DNA of 30,817 nucleotides, from assembly GCA_035946955.1 (NCBI GenBank), contig DASYYE010000257.1, positions 1 to 30,817 of the forward strand, in the 5' to 3' direction. The DNA is from DASYYE01 sp035946955. Lineage in GTDB: Bacteria > Actinomycetota > Actinomycetes > Streptosporangiales > Streptosporangiaceae. Shown here piece after piece: positions 1-6,820 of this stretch. Under the pieces are notes generated by a model that ran no database searches, was not told the DNA's origin, and saw nothing but the letters and a program-made list of their open reading frames with translations. Both the position numbers and the translations under genes were made by a program. Positions within the stretch are counted from its first letter, which is position 1. Each line of letters starts with the position of its first letter.

Positions 1-1522
1 CTGACCGGAAAATGTAGGGCCGTAACTGGGTGTGCGGCAGCGCCGGCGGAGCCGGCTGTTTTGGCTTGCCGGTGGGTGGGGTGTCTTGTCAGGCGGCGGG
101 GGTGAGGGTGACGGTGTAGCCGAGGGCTTGGAGCTGGCGGATGTGGCTGCGGGCTTTGTGGTTCTTGCTGGTCTGGGTTTCGTGCCAGGCGGGGCCGAGG
201 TCGCGGTATCTGGTGCCGCGGTCGTTGAGCAGGTGCCAGATGATGACCAGGATGGAGCGGGCGACGGCGACCTGGGCTTTGGCTTTACCGCGGCGGCGGG
301 CGATCCGGTGGTAGCGCTCGCCGAGGAAGGTGCGGGTCTTGGCTGCGCCGGTGGCGGCCTGGCCGAGGTAGCCGCGCAGGTAGGTGTTGCCATGGCCTTT
401 GCCGTGGCGGGTGCGGGGGCCGGACTGGAGGGTCTGCGGGCAGAGCCCGGCCCAGGCGACCAGGTGGCCGGCGGTGGGGAACCGGGTCATGTCCAGGCCG
501 GTCTCGGCGATGATGGAGCGGGCCAGCCCGGCGCTGATACCGGGGATTTCTTCCAGCCGCGTGACCGCGGGCAGCGCGGCGGCGTCCGGGCCGGTCCCGG
601 CGGCGGTCCCGGTGACGCCGTCGCCGTCGGCGCCCCAGGCGGCCGGGATCGTGGCGGTCTGCTCCTCGATCAGCAGGGTGAGCCGGGCGATCCGGGTGTC
701 GCAGAAGGCGATCTGGTCCAGCAGCAGCTGGGCGGTCTCGGCGTGGTGGTCGGCGAACATGCCAGTCAGCGCCTCGACGAGGGCGTCGTGCTTGGCCCGC
801 ATCCGGGTGCGGGCCAGCCTGGCCAGCGCCTGCGGGTCGCGTTCCCCGGCGATCATGGCCTTGATCATGTCCTGCGCGGACAGTGTGGTGAGCTTGGAGG
901 CCACGGCAGACACCTTGATCAGGGCGTCTTCGAGCAGCTTCTCCAGCCGCTGCCAGCACCGGGTCCGGTCCTGGACCAGGTGGGTCCGGGCGCGGGCGTA
1001 GTGCCGCAGCACCCGGACCTCGGCCGGCGGCACGAACGAGGGCCGGAGCATGCCGTTTTCGGTCAGCCGGGCCAGCCACATCGCGTCGAGCCGGTCAGTC
1101 TTCGGCCGGCCGGACAGCTGCCGGGCCTGGCTGGCGGACACCAGCTGCACGTCCAGCCCAGCCGCCTCCAGCAGGTAGAACCAGATCCGCCAGTACTCCG
1201 ACGTGGACTCCAGGGTCACCTTCTGGGTCCCCTCAGCAGCGAGCTGCGCGGCTAGGCCGGTGACCGCGTTCATCGTGGCCTGGACCGTCCACACGGTGCT
1301 GGCCCGGGCGCCCGGCCGGGATGGGTGCGGCCCGCGGACGCAGACCACGCCCGAGGCCTTCGCCACGTCGACCGCGGCCACCCTCTCATAGGTTCGCTTG
1401 TGTTCCTGGTCCTCGACCACCTGCGGCTTGCTCACCGCGGCCTCCCCATGCTTGAGCCGATGCAGTAACCAGCGGGCTGCCCGGGGGCCCCGGTCAGGGC
1501 AGGCAAGCCGGAATACTGACCG
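1..1522 (-). mobile_element. IS110-family insertion sequence, limits tentative
   Basis: The transposase implies an insertion sequence here. The only hint of ends is a 7-bp direct match, CTGACCG, at 1-7 and 1516-1522. An 8-bp inverted pair (GGCTTGCC near 63-70, GGCAAGCC near 1502-1509) lies subterminally. IS110 elements insert at a short core without TIRs, so a short direct match is compatible, but seven bases can occur by chance. The element may extend past base 1 or towards 1900. Confidence 0.3.
89..1435 (-). CDS. IS110-family transposase (DEDD/serine recombinase)
   Basis: This is a 448-residue DNA recombinase of the IS110 family, which moves its element through a RuvC-like DEDD domain acting with a C-terminal catalytic serine. 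In the N-terminal domain the acidic set is visible as D23 (VAAVDVAK), E76 (VTLESTSEYW), and D114 and D117 (KTDRLDA). The C-terminal Transposase_20 domain begins near residue 293 (EEIPGIS) and carries S338 in LQSGPRTRHGKGH, the family's serine motif. The start is GTG at 1435, chosen because GGGGAGG lies five to six bases upstream; a longer frame to 1540 has no such support. No frameshift or internal stop is seen, so the gene looks intact. Family assignment is firm. IS110 elements lack classical terminal inverted repeats, so the element's limits cannot be read from one copy. Confidence 0.93.
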   Translation of the reverse strand: MSKPQVVEDQEHKRTYERVAAVDVAKASGVVCVRGPHPSRPGARASTVWTVQATMNAVTGLAAQLAAEGTQKVTLESTSEYWRIWFYLLEAAGLDVQLVSASQARQLSGRPKTDRLDAMWLARLTENGMLRPSFVPPAEVRVLRHYARARTHLVQDRTRCWQRLEKLLEDALIKVSAVASKLTTLSAQDMIKAMIAGERDPQALARLARTRMRAKHDALVEALTGMFADHHAETAQLLLDQIAFCDTRIARLTLLIEEQTATIPAAWGADGDGVTGTAAGTGPDAAALPAVTRLEEIPGISAGLARSIIAETGLDMTRFPTAGHLVAWAGLCPQTLQSGPRTRHGKGHGNTYLRGYLGQAATGAAKTRTFLGERYHRIARRRGKAKAQVAVARSILVIIWHLLNDRGTRYRDLGPAWHETQTSKNHKARSHIRQLQALGYTVTLTPAA

Positions 1523-1904
1523 TCGTGCTCGAGGCAACAAGAAGCGACCCTCAGGTCAAGGCCCCAGCGCCAGGCTTAGCAGCGGGCTCGTATCCCAAAG
1601 TGCGCCGGCGTCACGGGCAGCCCGCCCCTATCGTGCCGCCCGGCCCGCCACCCCCGAAGCCACACCGGCCATCACGCGGCAGCGGCCCCAGCCCGCCAAC
1701 ACCCGCACAGCCAGATTTCACGCTCGGCGACCGCCGGCCAAGCGAGTTGGCTTAACCCGTTATTCGCCCCGGTACGGGACACCTCGCCAGCGCGCCACCG
1801 CCCCCCCGGCACCGCCACGGCCGACCGACTGAACACAACGTGGCCTGCTGGTACTGGTCAGTTTCAGCGCAGCCAGGCCGTCAGTACACGTAGGGTTATG
1901 TCTC
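1436..1904. other. Noncoding stretch upstream of the transposase; possible bridge-RNA region
   Basis: This 469-base stretch separates the transposase start from the next gene; no convincing coding sequence lies in it on either strand. IS110-type elements are known to carry a structured guide (bridge) RNA in the noncoding end 5' of the transposase, which is this side. Close to the start codon, CTGCCC (1477-1482) can pair with GGGCAG (1497-1502) around a G/C-rich inner hairpin, so the transcript would be structured. That is suggestive only. Bases 1600-1900 are C-rich with no recognised element. Confidence 0.35.
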
Positions 1905-3119
1905 ATGTCAGACCCAGGATGGGCCAACGGGAGCCCGGGGCAGGATCCCGTGCGAGGTACCCAGCCCGCCAGGCGCTGGCGGCGCTGGGGCATCGTCGGC
2001 TTGGTGCTGTGTCTCGTGGTGGCCGGCTACGTGGTGTTCAGGGTCACCCAGCAAGGCCCCAGCACCGGCCACCACGACGTGGCCGCGGCCTCCCCACAAC
2101 CCAGCGCGGCAGGCAGCCCGAGCACCGCGGGTCACCAGCGCACCAAGGGCAAGGCCGGCAAGAAGTCCGGGAAACTGCGCGCAGGCACGGGCACCCGACC
2201 GGGGAGTGGCACCCGCTCCGGCGTGCTGAACGGGGTGCTGTTCGGCGGTGACATGCCACTGGCCAAGGTGACGAGCCAGCTTGGGCGGCCGCTGGCGATC
2301 TTGCGCACCTATTACTACCTGGGCCAGACGTTCCCGACCCCGGCGAACGCGCGGATGATGGCAGGCGGCACCACGATGCTGGTCAGCCTCGACACCCCGG
2401 CCGGTGGCCCCACGTACGCCTCGATCGCAGCCGGGCGCCAGGATCGGCCGATCCTTGCGTTCCTCACCGCGGTGCAGCAGGACGCGGTCAGGTACAAGCT
2501 GGGTGCCATCTACTTCTGCTTCGAGCACGAGGCGGACGACCCCACGCAGCACGGTGGGCTTGGCACCCCGGCCCAGTTCATCGCGGCCTGGGACCACATA
2601 CACGCGCTCGCCGAGGCCCATCAGATGGACTGGCAGCAGGGCGGGCGCATCCACTGGGTGATGATCCTGACCCACCAGGCCTATGCCAGCGGCGGTGCCG
2701 CCTCGTTCTTCCCAGGGCTGAACGAGGTCGACGTCATCGCCGCCGACGGTTACAACAAGGGCGGCTGCCAGATAGCACGCGAAGCGGGCCACCTCCACTT
2801 CCACAACGGGGTAGGCACGCCGCTGACCCCCGGGTCGATCTTCAACCCGCTCCTGCGCTTCGCCGCAGGCATGGGCGGGCTGCCGGTGTTCATCGCGGAA
2901 TGGGGCAGTGTCCCCTATGCCTCACCCACGGTCAGGCCGCAGTTCATCAGCCAGATGGAGTCTTACGTGGCCGCGAACCATGAGATCGCGGCGGCACTGT
3001 ACTGGGACAGCAACCTGACGCCCTGCTACTACCAGGTCAACGGCTCCCCCCAGTCGCTCGCAGCCCTCACGACCATGGCCAAGTCGGCGCTGATGCAAGG
3101 CTGGCCAACTTCGAACTGA
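1905..3119 (+). CDS. Membrane-anchored glycoside-hydrolase-like protein (GH26/clan GH-A type)
   Basis: This 404-residue protein has a short basic cytoplasmic N-terminus (ARRWRRW), one membrane helix at about 29-46, a Ser/Thr/Pro/Gly-rich linker to about residue 107, and a C-terminal domain resembling a TIM-barrel glycosidase. In that domain FCFEHEAD (E207, H208, E209) looks like the acid/base strand of GH26 enzymes, and FIAEWGS (E332) looks like the nucleophile strand near the end of the barrel. The protein would sit outside the membrane and act on a polysaccharide; the substrate cannot be told. ATG 1905 begins a uniform frame, but the ribosome-binding site is weak. It is transcribed alone. 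The fold assignment is an inference from the two Glu motifs and their spacing; a catalytically inactive relative is possible. Confidence 0.72.
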   Translation: MSDPGWANGSPGQDPVRGTQPARRWRRWGIVGLVLCLVVAGYVVFRVTQQGPSTGHHDVAAASPQPSAAGSPSTAGHQRTKGKAGKKSGKLRAGTGTRPGSGTRSGVLNGVLFGGDMPLAKVTSQLGRPLAILRTYYYLGQTFPTPANARMMAGGTTMLVSLDTPAGGPTYASIAAGRQDRPILAFLTAVQQDAVRYKLGAIYFCFEHEADDPTQHGGLGTPAQFIAAWDHIHALAEAHQMDWQQGGRIHWVMILTHQAYASGGAASFFPGLNEVDVIAADGYNKGGCQIAREAGHLHFHNGVGTPLTPGSIFNPLLRFAAGMGGLPVFIAEWGSVPYASPTVRPQFISQMESYVAANHEIAAALYWDSNLTPCYYQVNGSPQSLAALTTMAKSALMQGWPTSN

Positions 3120-3174
3120 GCGGGAGCGTCCATCGCCTGCCTGGACACGGCAGGCGGCGTGGCGGTGAGCTGAG

Positions 3175-3248
3175 TTCCGGCGGCTGGACTCGAACCAGCA
3201 CTAACCAGGATCCAAAGTCCTGTGGGCTGCCAATTACCCTACGCCGGA
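3175..3248 (-). tRNA. tRNA-Gln (anticodon TTG)
   Basis: Read on the minus strand, the seven-base acceptor stem TCCGGCG pairs perfectly with CGCCGGA. A D-arm with AATTGGCAG, an anticodon stem CAGGA/TCCTG around loop CTTTGGA, and a T-arm GCTGG-TTCGAGT-CCAGC follow. In the seven-base loop the anticodon is TTG, which reads CAA (Gln). CCA is not encoded. The start of the gene is at 3248. No integrase or repeated tRNA 3' end lies nearby, so it does not look like a used attachment site. Confidence 0.93.
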
Positions 3249-3577
3249 CCGTCCCGGCTCGCGCGGTCCAGACCCCGCAAGGGACGCCACCACCCTACCG
3301 CCGCGACAAAGCGCCCAGCGCCGCTCACCCTCCCCGGTAAGGTGACCGCTCCAGCGGGTCGGGAGCCACTACTCGGCGATTACGGAGCGTGTCTGCTTGA
3401 CTACGTTCTACGCATAACACAGCCTTGGGCTATGGGACGTGGGGGTCGCCCGAGTGTGAGCCTCACTACATCTGGATGAAATCCCGGCTAGTTCCTTGCC
3501 TAAGCTACGGTCTCGTAGGTTACGGTGACGTAAGCGTATGTAAATGCCCTGGCGACCGGGCTGACCTGAGGAGCGCG
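3249..3577. other. Intergenic region upstream of the desaturase
   Basis: About 330 bases without a gene separate tRNA-Gln from the desaturase. The distal half is ordinary GC-rich sequence. The proximal half (about 3370-3545) is richer in A/T and contains repeated TACG words (near 3380, 3402, 3410, 3507, 3522), ending in the two tandem palindromes listed separately. A confident -35/-10 pair could not be assigned. Confidence 0.6.
3505..3533. promoter_or_regulatory. Two tandem 14-bp palindromes, probable operator of the desaturase-TetR operon
   Basis: Site 1 (3505-3518) reads CTACGGTCTCGTAG and site 2 (3520-3533) reads TTACGGTGACGTAA. Each is a perfect inverted repeat of five bases around a four-base spacer. 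The two share YTACG-GTNN-CGTAR and are 15 bp apart centre to centre. They lie 45-73 bp before the desaturase start, in front of an operon whose second gene encodes a TetR protein. Such paired palindromes suit a TetR dimer pair; the assignment of regulator to site is inferred. Confidence 0.72.
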
Positions 3578-4642
3578 ATGACACCAGCTACCACCACCGT
3601 GCCACCGACCCTGCTAGAGCCCGGCCCCGGCGATCCCGCCAGCCTTGCCCACGGCCTGGAAGACCCCGCGGCCGACCTGGGCAAGCGCGCCCCGCTCAGC
3701 GATTTCGAGGCGGAACCGAGCAGCCGCGTGAAGCGTTTCCTGGTCGGGGTCTTCGTCGCCGTGCCGATGCTTGCCCTGGCCGCTGCCGTCCCCCTGGCGT
3801 GGGGGTGGGGCCTGCTGGGCTGGCATGACATCGTGATCGCCGGGGTCTTCTACGTGGTCTCCGGCATGGGGATCAGCATGGGCTTCCACCGGCACTTCAC
3901 CCACATCTCGTTCAAGGCGAACAAGCCACTGCGCATCGCGATGGCCATCGCCGGCAGCCTCGCCATCGAGGGGCCCGTGCTGCACTGGGTGGCCGACCAC
4001 CGGCGCCACCACAAGTACAGCGACCGCGAGGGAGACCCGCACTCCCCGTGGCGGTTCGGTGACGACTGGAAGGCACTCACCAAGGGGCTGGCCTACGCCC
4101 ACGTGGGCTGGCTGTTCGACCCTAGCCAGACGTCGAAGCAGAAGTTCTGCCCGGACCTGCTGGCCGACCAGCCGATCCGCCGGGTGTCCGACGCCTTCCC
4201 CGGACTAGTGGCGGTCACGCTCCTCGCACCTGCCCTCATCGGCGGCCTGTGGTCGCTGTCGCTGGCGGGCGCGCTCACCGCGTTCTTCTGGGCTGGCCTG
4301 GTGCGGGTCGCACTGCTGCACCACGTGACCTGGTCCATCAACTCGGTCTGCCATACCTTCGGCAACGAGGACTTCGAGGTCCGGGACAAGTCACGCAACG
4401 TCGCCTGGCTGGCCATCCCCTCGTTCGGCGAGTCCTGGCACAACCTGCACCACTCCGACCCGACCTGTGCCCGGCACGGCGCGCTCAAGGGCCAGATCGA
4501 CATCAGCGCCCGCGCGATCCGCTGGTGTGAGCAACTGGGCTGGGCGTGGGACGTGCGGTGGCCGGACACGGAGCGGCTGTCGGCGAAGCTCACCGGGCGC
4601 CGCAGCAAGGCCCTGCGCCCCGCCGTAAAGCGCGCGTCGTAG
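3578..4642 (+). CDS. Acyl-CoA/fatty acid delta-9-type desaturase
   Basis: This 354-residue membrane di-iron enzyme introduces a cis double bond into saturated acyl chains (stearoyl-CoA desaturase class), using O2 and an electron donor not encoded here. All three histidine boxes are present: H104-RHFT-H109, H141-RR-H144-H145 and H288-NL-H291-H292. Hydrophobic segments at about 54-75, 83-100, 118-135 and 208-250 fit the four-helix topology. ATG 3578 is chosen because GAGGAG lies just upstream and family similarity starts well inside it; the frame is open a further 51 codons upstream without support. The TetR gene follows after 43 bp on the same strand. The two palindromes at 3505-3533 would let expression follow acyl-chain status. 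Confidence 0.92.
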   Translation: MTPATTTVPPTLLEPGPGDPASLAHGLEDPAADLGKRAPLSDFEAEPSSRVKRFLVGVFVAVPMLALAAAVPLAWGWGLLGWHDIVIAGVFYVVSGMGISMGFHRHFTHISFKANKPLRIAMAIAGSLAIEGPVLHWVADHRRHHKYSDREGDPHSPWRFGDDWKALTKGLAYAHVGWLFDPSQTSKQKFCPDLLADQPIRRVSDAFPGLVAVTLLAPALIGGLWSLSLAGALTAFFWAGLVRVALLHHVTWSINSVCHTFGNEDFEVRDKSRNVAWLAIPSFGESWHNLHHSDPTCARHGALKGQIDISARAIRWCEQLGWAWDVRWPDTERLSAKLTGRRSKALRPAVKRAS

Positions 4643-4685
4643 GTGAACGCACCATATATGTCCGACTACCGGCGATGATAGGAGC

Positions 4686-5339
4686 GTGAGTAGTCCGGGC
4701 ACAGCACCCAACCACCGCAGGCGGATGTCTGGCAAGGAGCGCCGCGAGCAGCTGCTTGACATAGGCCGCAGGCTCTTCGCCGAGCGCGGGTTCGAAGGCA
4801 CCTCGATCGAGGAAGTCGCAGCTCAGGCCGGTGTCTCCAAGCCAGTCGTGTACGAGCACTTCGGCGGCAAGGAGGGGCTGTACGCGGTCGTGGTGGACCG
4901 GGAAGTCGAGCACCTGCTCAGCACGGCGACCAGCATCCTGAGCGGGGCTCGGCACACCGAGGACTTTGAGGCCGCTGCGGTGGCGCTGCTGCGCTACATC
5001 GAGGACAACTCGGACGGGTTCCGCATCCTTGTCCGTGACTCGCACCCCGCGTCCGGGTCGGGCACGTTCGGGAGCCTGATCTCTGACATCGCCAGCCAGG
5101 TGGAGTACATCCTGGGCGACTTCTTCCGCGAGCGGGGCATCGACACGAAACTGACCCCGCTCTATGCACAGATGCTGGTTGGGATGGTGGCGGTCACCGG
5201 TCAATGGTGGCTCGACGCACGTAAGCCCGAGATCGAGGTGGTGGCCGCCCACCTGATCAACCTGGCATGGAACGGCCTGTCCCGGCTCGACCGCGACCCG
5301 CGGATCTCGGCTGGGGCCGCTCAGCGCGCGGCCCACTAA
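4686..5339 (+). CDS. TetR/AcrR-family transcriptional regulator
   Basis: This 217-residue DNA-binding protein has a typical TetR N-terminus. RREQLLDIGRRLFAERGFEG leads into the helix-turn-helix at about residues 40-62 (TSIEEVAAQAGVSKPVVYEHF), followed by GGKEGLY. The C-terminal helical domain of about 140 residues would bind a ligand and dimerise. It lies 43 bp after the desaturase and is probably cotranscribed, which suggests it senses acyl-CoA or fatty acids and represses the pair through 3505-3533. The GTG at 4686 has GGAG almost touching it; an internal ATG at 4725 (MSGKERREQ) is a credible alternative start. Its 3' end overlaps the convergent tam gene by 4 bp. Family is certain; ligand and target are inferred. 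Confidence 0.9.
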   Translation: MSSPGTAPNHRRRMSGKERREQLLDIGRRLFAERGFEGTSIEEVAAQAGVSKPVVYEHFGGKEGLYAVVVDREVEHLLSTATSILSGARHTEDFEAAAVALLRYIEDNSDGFRILVRDSHPASGSGTFGSLISDIASQVEYILGDFFRERGIDTKLTPLYAQMLVGMVAVTGQWWLDARKPEIEVVAAHLINLAWNGLSRLDRDPRISAGAAQRAAH

Positions 5340-6106
5340 CGCCTGCGCGCCACCACGAACACGCGGCGGAACGGGAAGACGGTGCCGTAGGGGCTGGCAG
5401 GGTAGGCCGCGCGTGCCCGTTCCGCGTAGGCGGCCAGGAACTCCCGGCCCTCTTCGGGGTCGAGCGCGGCCAGCACGGGGCGGAGCCCGGTGCCCTTGTA
5501 CCACTGGGTCACCGGGTCGGGCCCGGAGAGCACGTGGAGGTAGGTGGTCTCCCACGCATCCACGTCACACCCCGCGCTGGCCAGCAGATCCAGGTATTCC
5601 GCTGGGCTCTTCGCCTGGCGGTTGAGCCCGACTCCGGCCAGCCGGGCCCGCCAGCGCGGCGAACGTAGCAGGTCGGCCAGGATTTCGTGGGAGGGCTGGT
5701 CGAAGTTGCCCGGCACCTGGAACGCCAGCCACCCCCCGGGCGCGAGCATGCCAGGCCAGCAGCGGACGACCTCGGTGTGCTCCGGTACCCACTGGAGGAC
5801 GGCGTTGGACACCAGGACGTCCACCGGGGCGATCGGCCGCCAGCCCCGTATGTCGCCGAGCTCGAACCGGAGCCGGGCACGGCCCCGCTCCTGCGACTGT
5901 GCCGCCTCGACCATCTCGGGGGAGTTGTCCACACCGAGGACATCGGCGCCGGCCCACCGGTCGGCCAGGGTGGCAGTCAGGTTCCCGGGGCCGCACCCCA
6001 GGTCCACCACGGACGCCGGGTCTTCGGCCTGGACCCGTGTGAGCAGGTCGAAGAATGGCCGCGCCCGCTCGCCGGCATAACGCAGGTACTGACCTGGATC
6101 CCACAT
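5336..6106 (-). CDS. tam: Trans-aconitate 2-methyltransferase
   Basis: This 256-residue cytoplasmic class I SAM methyltransferase esterifies trans-aconitate, a spontaneous isomer of cis-aconitate that inhibits aconitase. It starts MWDPGQYLRYAGERARPF, a family hallmark, followed by the SAM loop VVDLGCGPGNLT (about 33-44), VLGVDNSPEM (acidic ribose contact), the GDIRGW segment, and SNAVLQWVPEH (motif IV region). ATG 6106 has GGGAGGGA just upstream. Length matches the family. It diverges from the MarR gene tamR around a perfect palindrome, the arrangement described for Streptomyces coelicolor, where TamR represses tam and is released by trans-aconitate or citrate. Confidence 0.94.
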   Translation of the reverse strand: MWDPGQYLRYAGERARPFFDLLTRVQAEDPASVVDLGCGPGNLTATLADRWAGADVLGVDNSPEMVEAAQSQERGRARLRFELGDIRGWRPIAPVDVLVSNAVLQWVPEHTEVVRCWPGMLAPGGWLAFQVPGNFDQPSHEILADLLRSPRWRARLAGVGLNRQAKSPAEYLDLLASAGCDVDAWETTYLHVLSGPDPVTQWYKGTGLRPVLAALDPEEGREFLAAYAERARAAYPASPYGTVFPFRRVFVVARRR

Positions 6107-6129
6107 AGAGTCCCTCCCGGACAGGAGAC

Positions 6130-6147
6130 TATCTTGATATCAAGATA
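6130..6147. promoter_or_regulatory. TamR operator, perfect 18-bp palindrome
   Basis: TATCTTGATATCAAGATA is a perfect 18-bp palindrome in the tam-tamR divergent spacer, 24 bp from the tam start codon. It has the size and symmetry expected for a UrtR/TamR-type MarR dimer. Binding here would block tam and, together with the downstream site, probably tamR. Confidence 0.85.
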
Positions 6148-6173
6148 TCTGGGCGGGCGGCGTCCCGCACTGG

Positions 6174-6192
6174 ATTCTCGACATCAAGAGAT
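6174..6192. promoter_or_regulatory. Second, degenerate TamR-like half-palindrome
   Basis: The stretch ATTCTCGACATCAAGAGAT keeps one half resembling the main operator (ATCAAGAGAT against ATCAAGATA) and outer TCTC/GAGA symmetry. Its centre lies about 44 bp from that of the perfect site, roughly four helical turns, close to the tamR start. It may be a lower-affinity site for autoregulation. Confidence 0.5.
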
Positions 6193-6215
6193 ACCGTGGA
6201 TGTGTGGAGGGATCT

Positions 6216-6716
6216 GTGCGCCAGCTCCGGGACGAGGTCGACGACCTGGTGGCGGCGTGGCACGCGGAACGGCCCGACCTGGATGTGGAGCCGCTGCAGG
6301 TGCTGAGCCGCGTCACCAGGCTGGCCCGCCATGCCGACCGGGCACGCCGGGCTGCCTTCGCCAGTCACGGCCTGGGTGTCTGGGAGTTCGACGTGCTGGC
6401 AGCCCTGCGCCGTCAGGGGCACCCGTACCAGATGAGCCCCGGCGCGCTGCTGCGGGCAACGCTCGTAACCTCCGGCACCATGACCAACCGCATCGACAGG
6501 CTGGCCGAGGCGGGCCTGGTCAGCCGGGAGGCCGACCCTCAGGACAGGCGCGGGATCCTGGTCACGCTCACGGCCGCGGGCCGCAACCGGGTGGACGCCG
6601 CCCTGTCCGACCTGCTGGCCGCAGAGCAAGGACTCCTGGCTGACCTGCCCGCCAGCGCCCGGCAGACCCTGGCCGACCTGCTGCGCGCGATCCTCGCCCC
6701 ACTCGACGCCAGCTAG
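6216..6716 (+). CDS. tamR: MarR-family regulator of trans-aconitate metabolism
   Basis: This 166-residue winged-helix repressor belongs to the urate-responsive-like branch of MarR. An extra N-terminal helix with a Trp (W15 in VAAWHAERPDLD) precedes the usual fold. The recognition helix is in LVTSGTMTNRIDRL, and the wing carries DPQDRRGILV. These extra-helix features are typical of UrtR-type proteins, including TamR. GTG 6216 is preferred because GGAGGG lies four bases upstream; a GTG four codons earlier falls inside that ribosome-binding site. Divergence from tam and the shared palindrome identify the likely target; citrate or trans-aconitate are the expected ligands from known family members. 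Specific name inferred from context. Confidence 0.88.
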   Translation: MRQLRDEVDDLVAAWHAERPDLDVEPLQVLSRVTRLARHADRARRAAFASHGLGVWEFDVLAALRRQGHPYQMSPGALLRATLVTSGTMTNRIDRLAEAGLVSREADPQDRRGILVTLTAAGRNRVDAALSDLLAAEQGLLADLPASARQTLADLLRAILAPLDAS

Positions 6717-6752
6717 CTCACGCTCGACCAAGCCGCCAATAGGTAGCTGTTT

Positions 6753-6805
6753 CATGATCCTGAAGACTTTTCAGTCATCATGACTGAAAAGTCTTCAGGA
6801 TCATG
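6753..6805. terminator. Perfect 26-bp-arm inverted repeat between convergent genes
   Basis: Arms at 6753-6778 and 6780-6805 are exact reverse complements separated by a single base. The element is AT-richer than its surroundings and sits between the ends of tamR and the ABC-F gene, so a bidirectional terminator is the simplest reading. No U-tract follows on either strand, though T4/A4 runs lie within the arms. Its length and perfection exceed a typical terminator, so a mobile palindromic repeat is an alternative. Confidence 0.65.
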
Positions 6806-6820
6806 GGAACCACCTGACCA

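Noticed and set aside
32..1255. Long plus-strand open frame across the transposase
   Set aside because: It is the antisense of the IS110 transposase, has repetitive Gly/Ala/Pro composition and shows no family motif. High GC keeps antisense frames open.
1398..1832. Possible 144-codon gene after the transposase start on the plus strand
   Set aside because: Its composition is Arg/Pro/Ala low complexity with no motif, and it overlaps the transposase 5' end antisense.
3175..3248. tRNA-Gln as an integration site for a mobile island
   Set aside because: No integrase and no duplicated tRNA 3' end were found in the window; the IS110 transposase is not a tRNA-targeting integrase.
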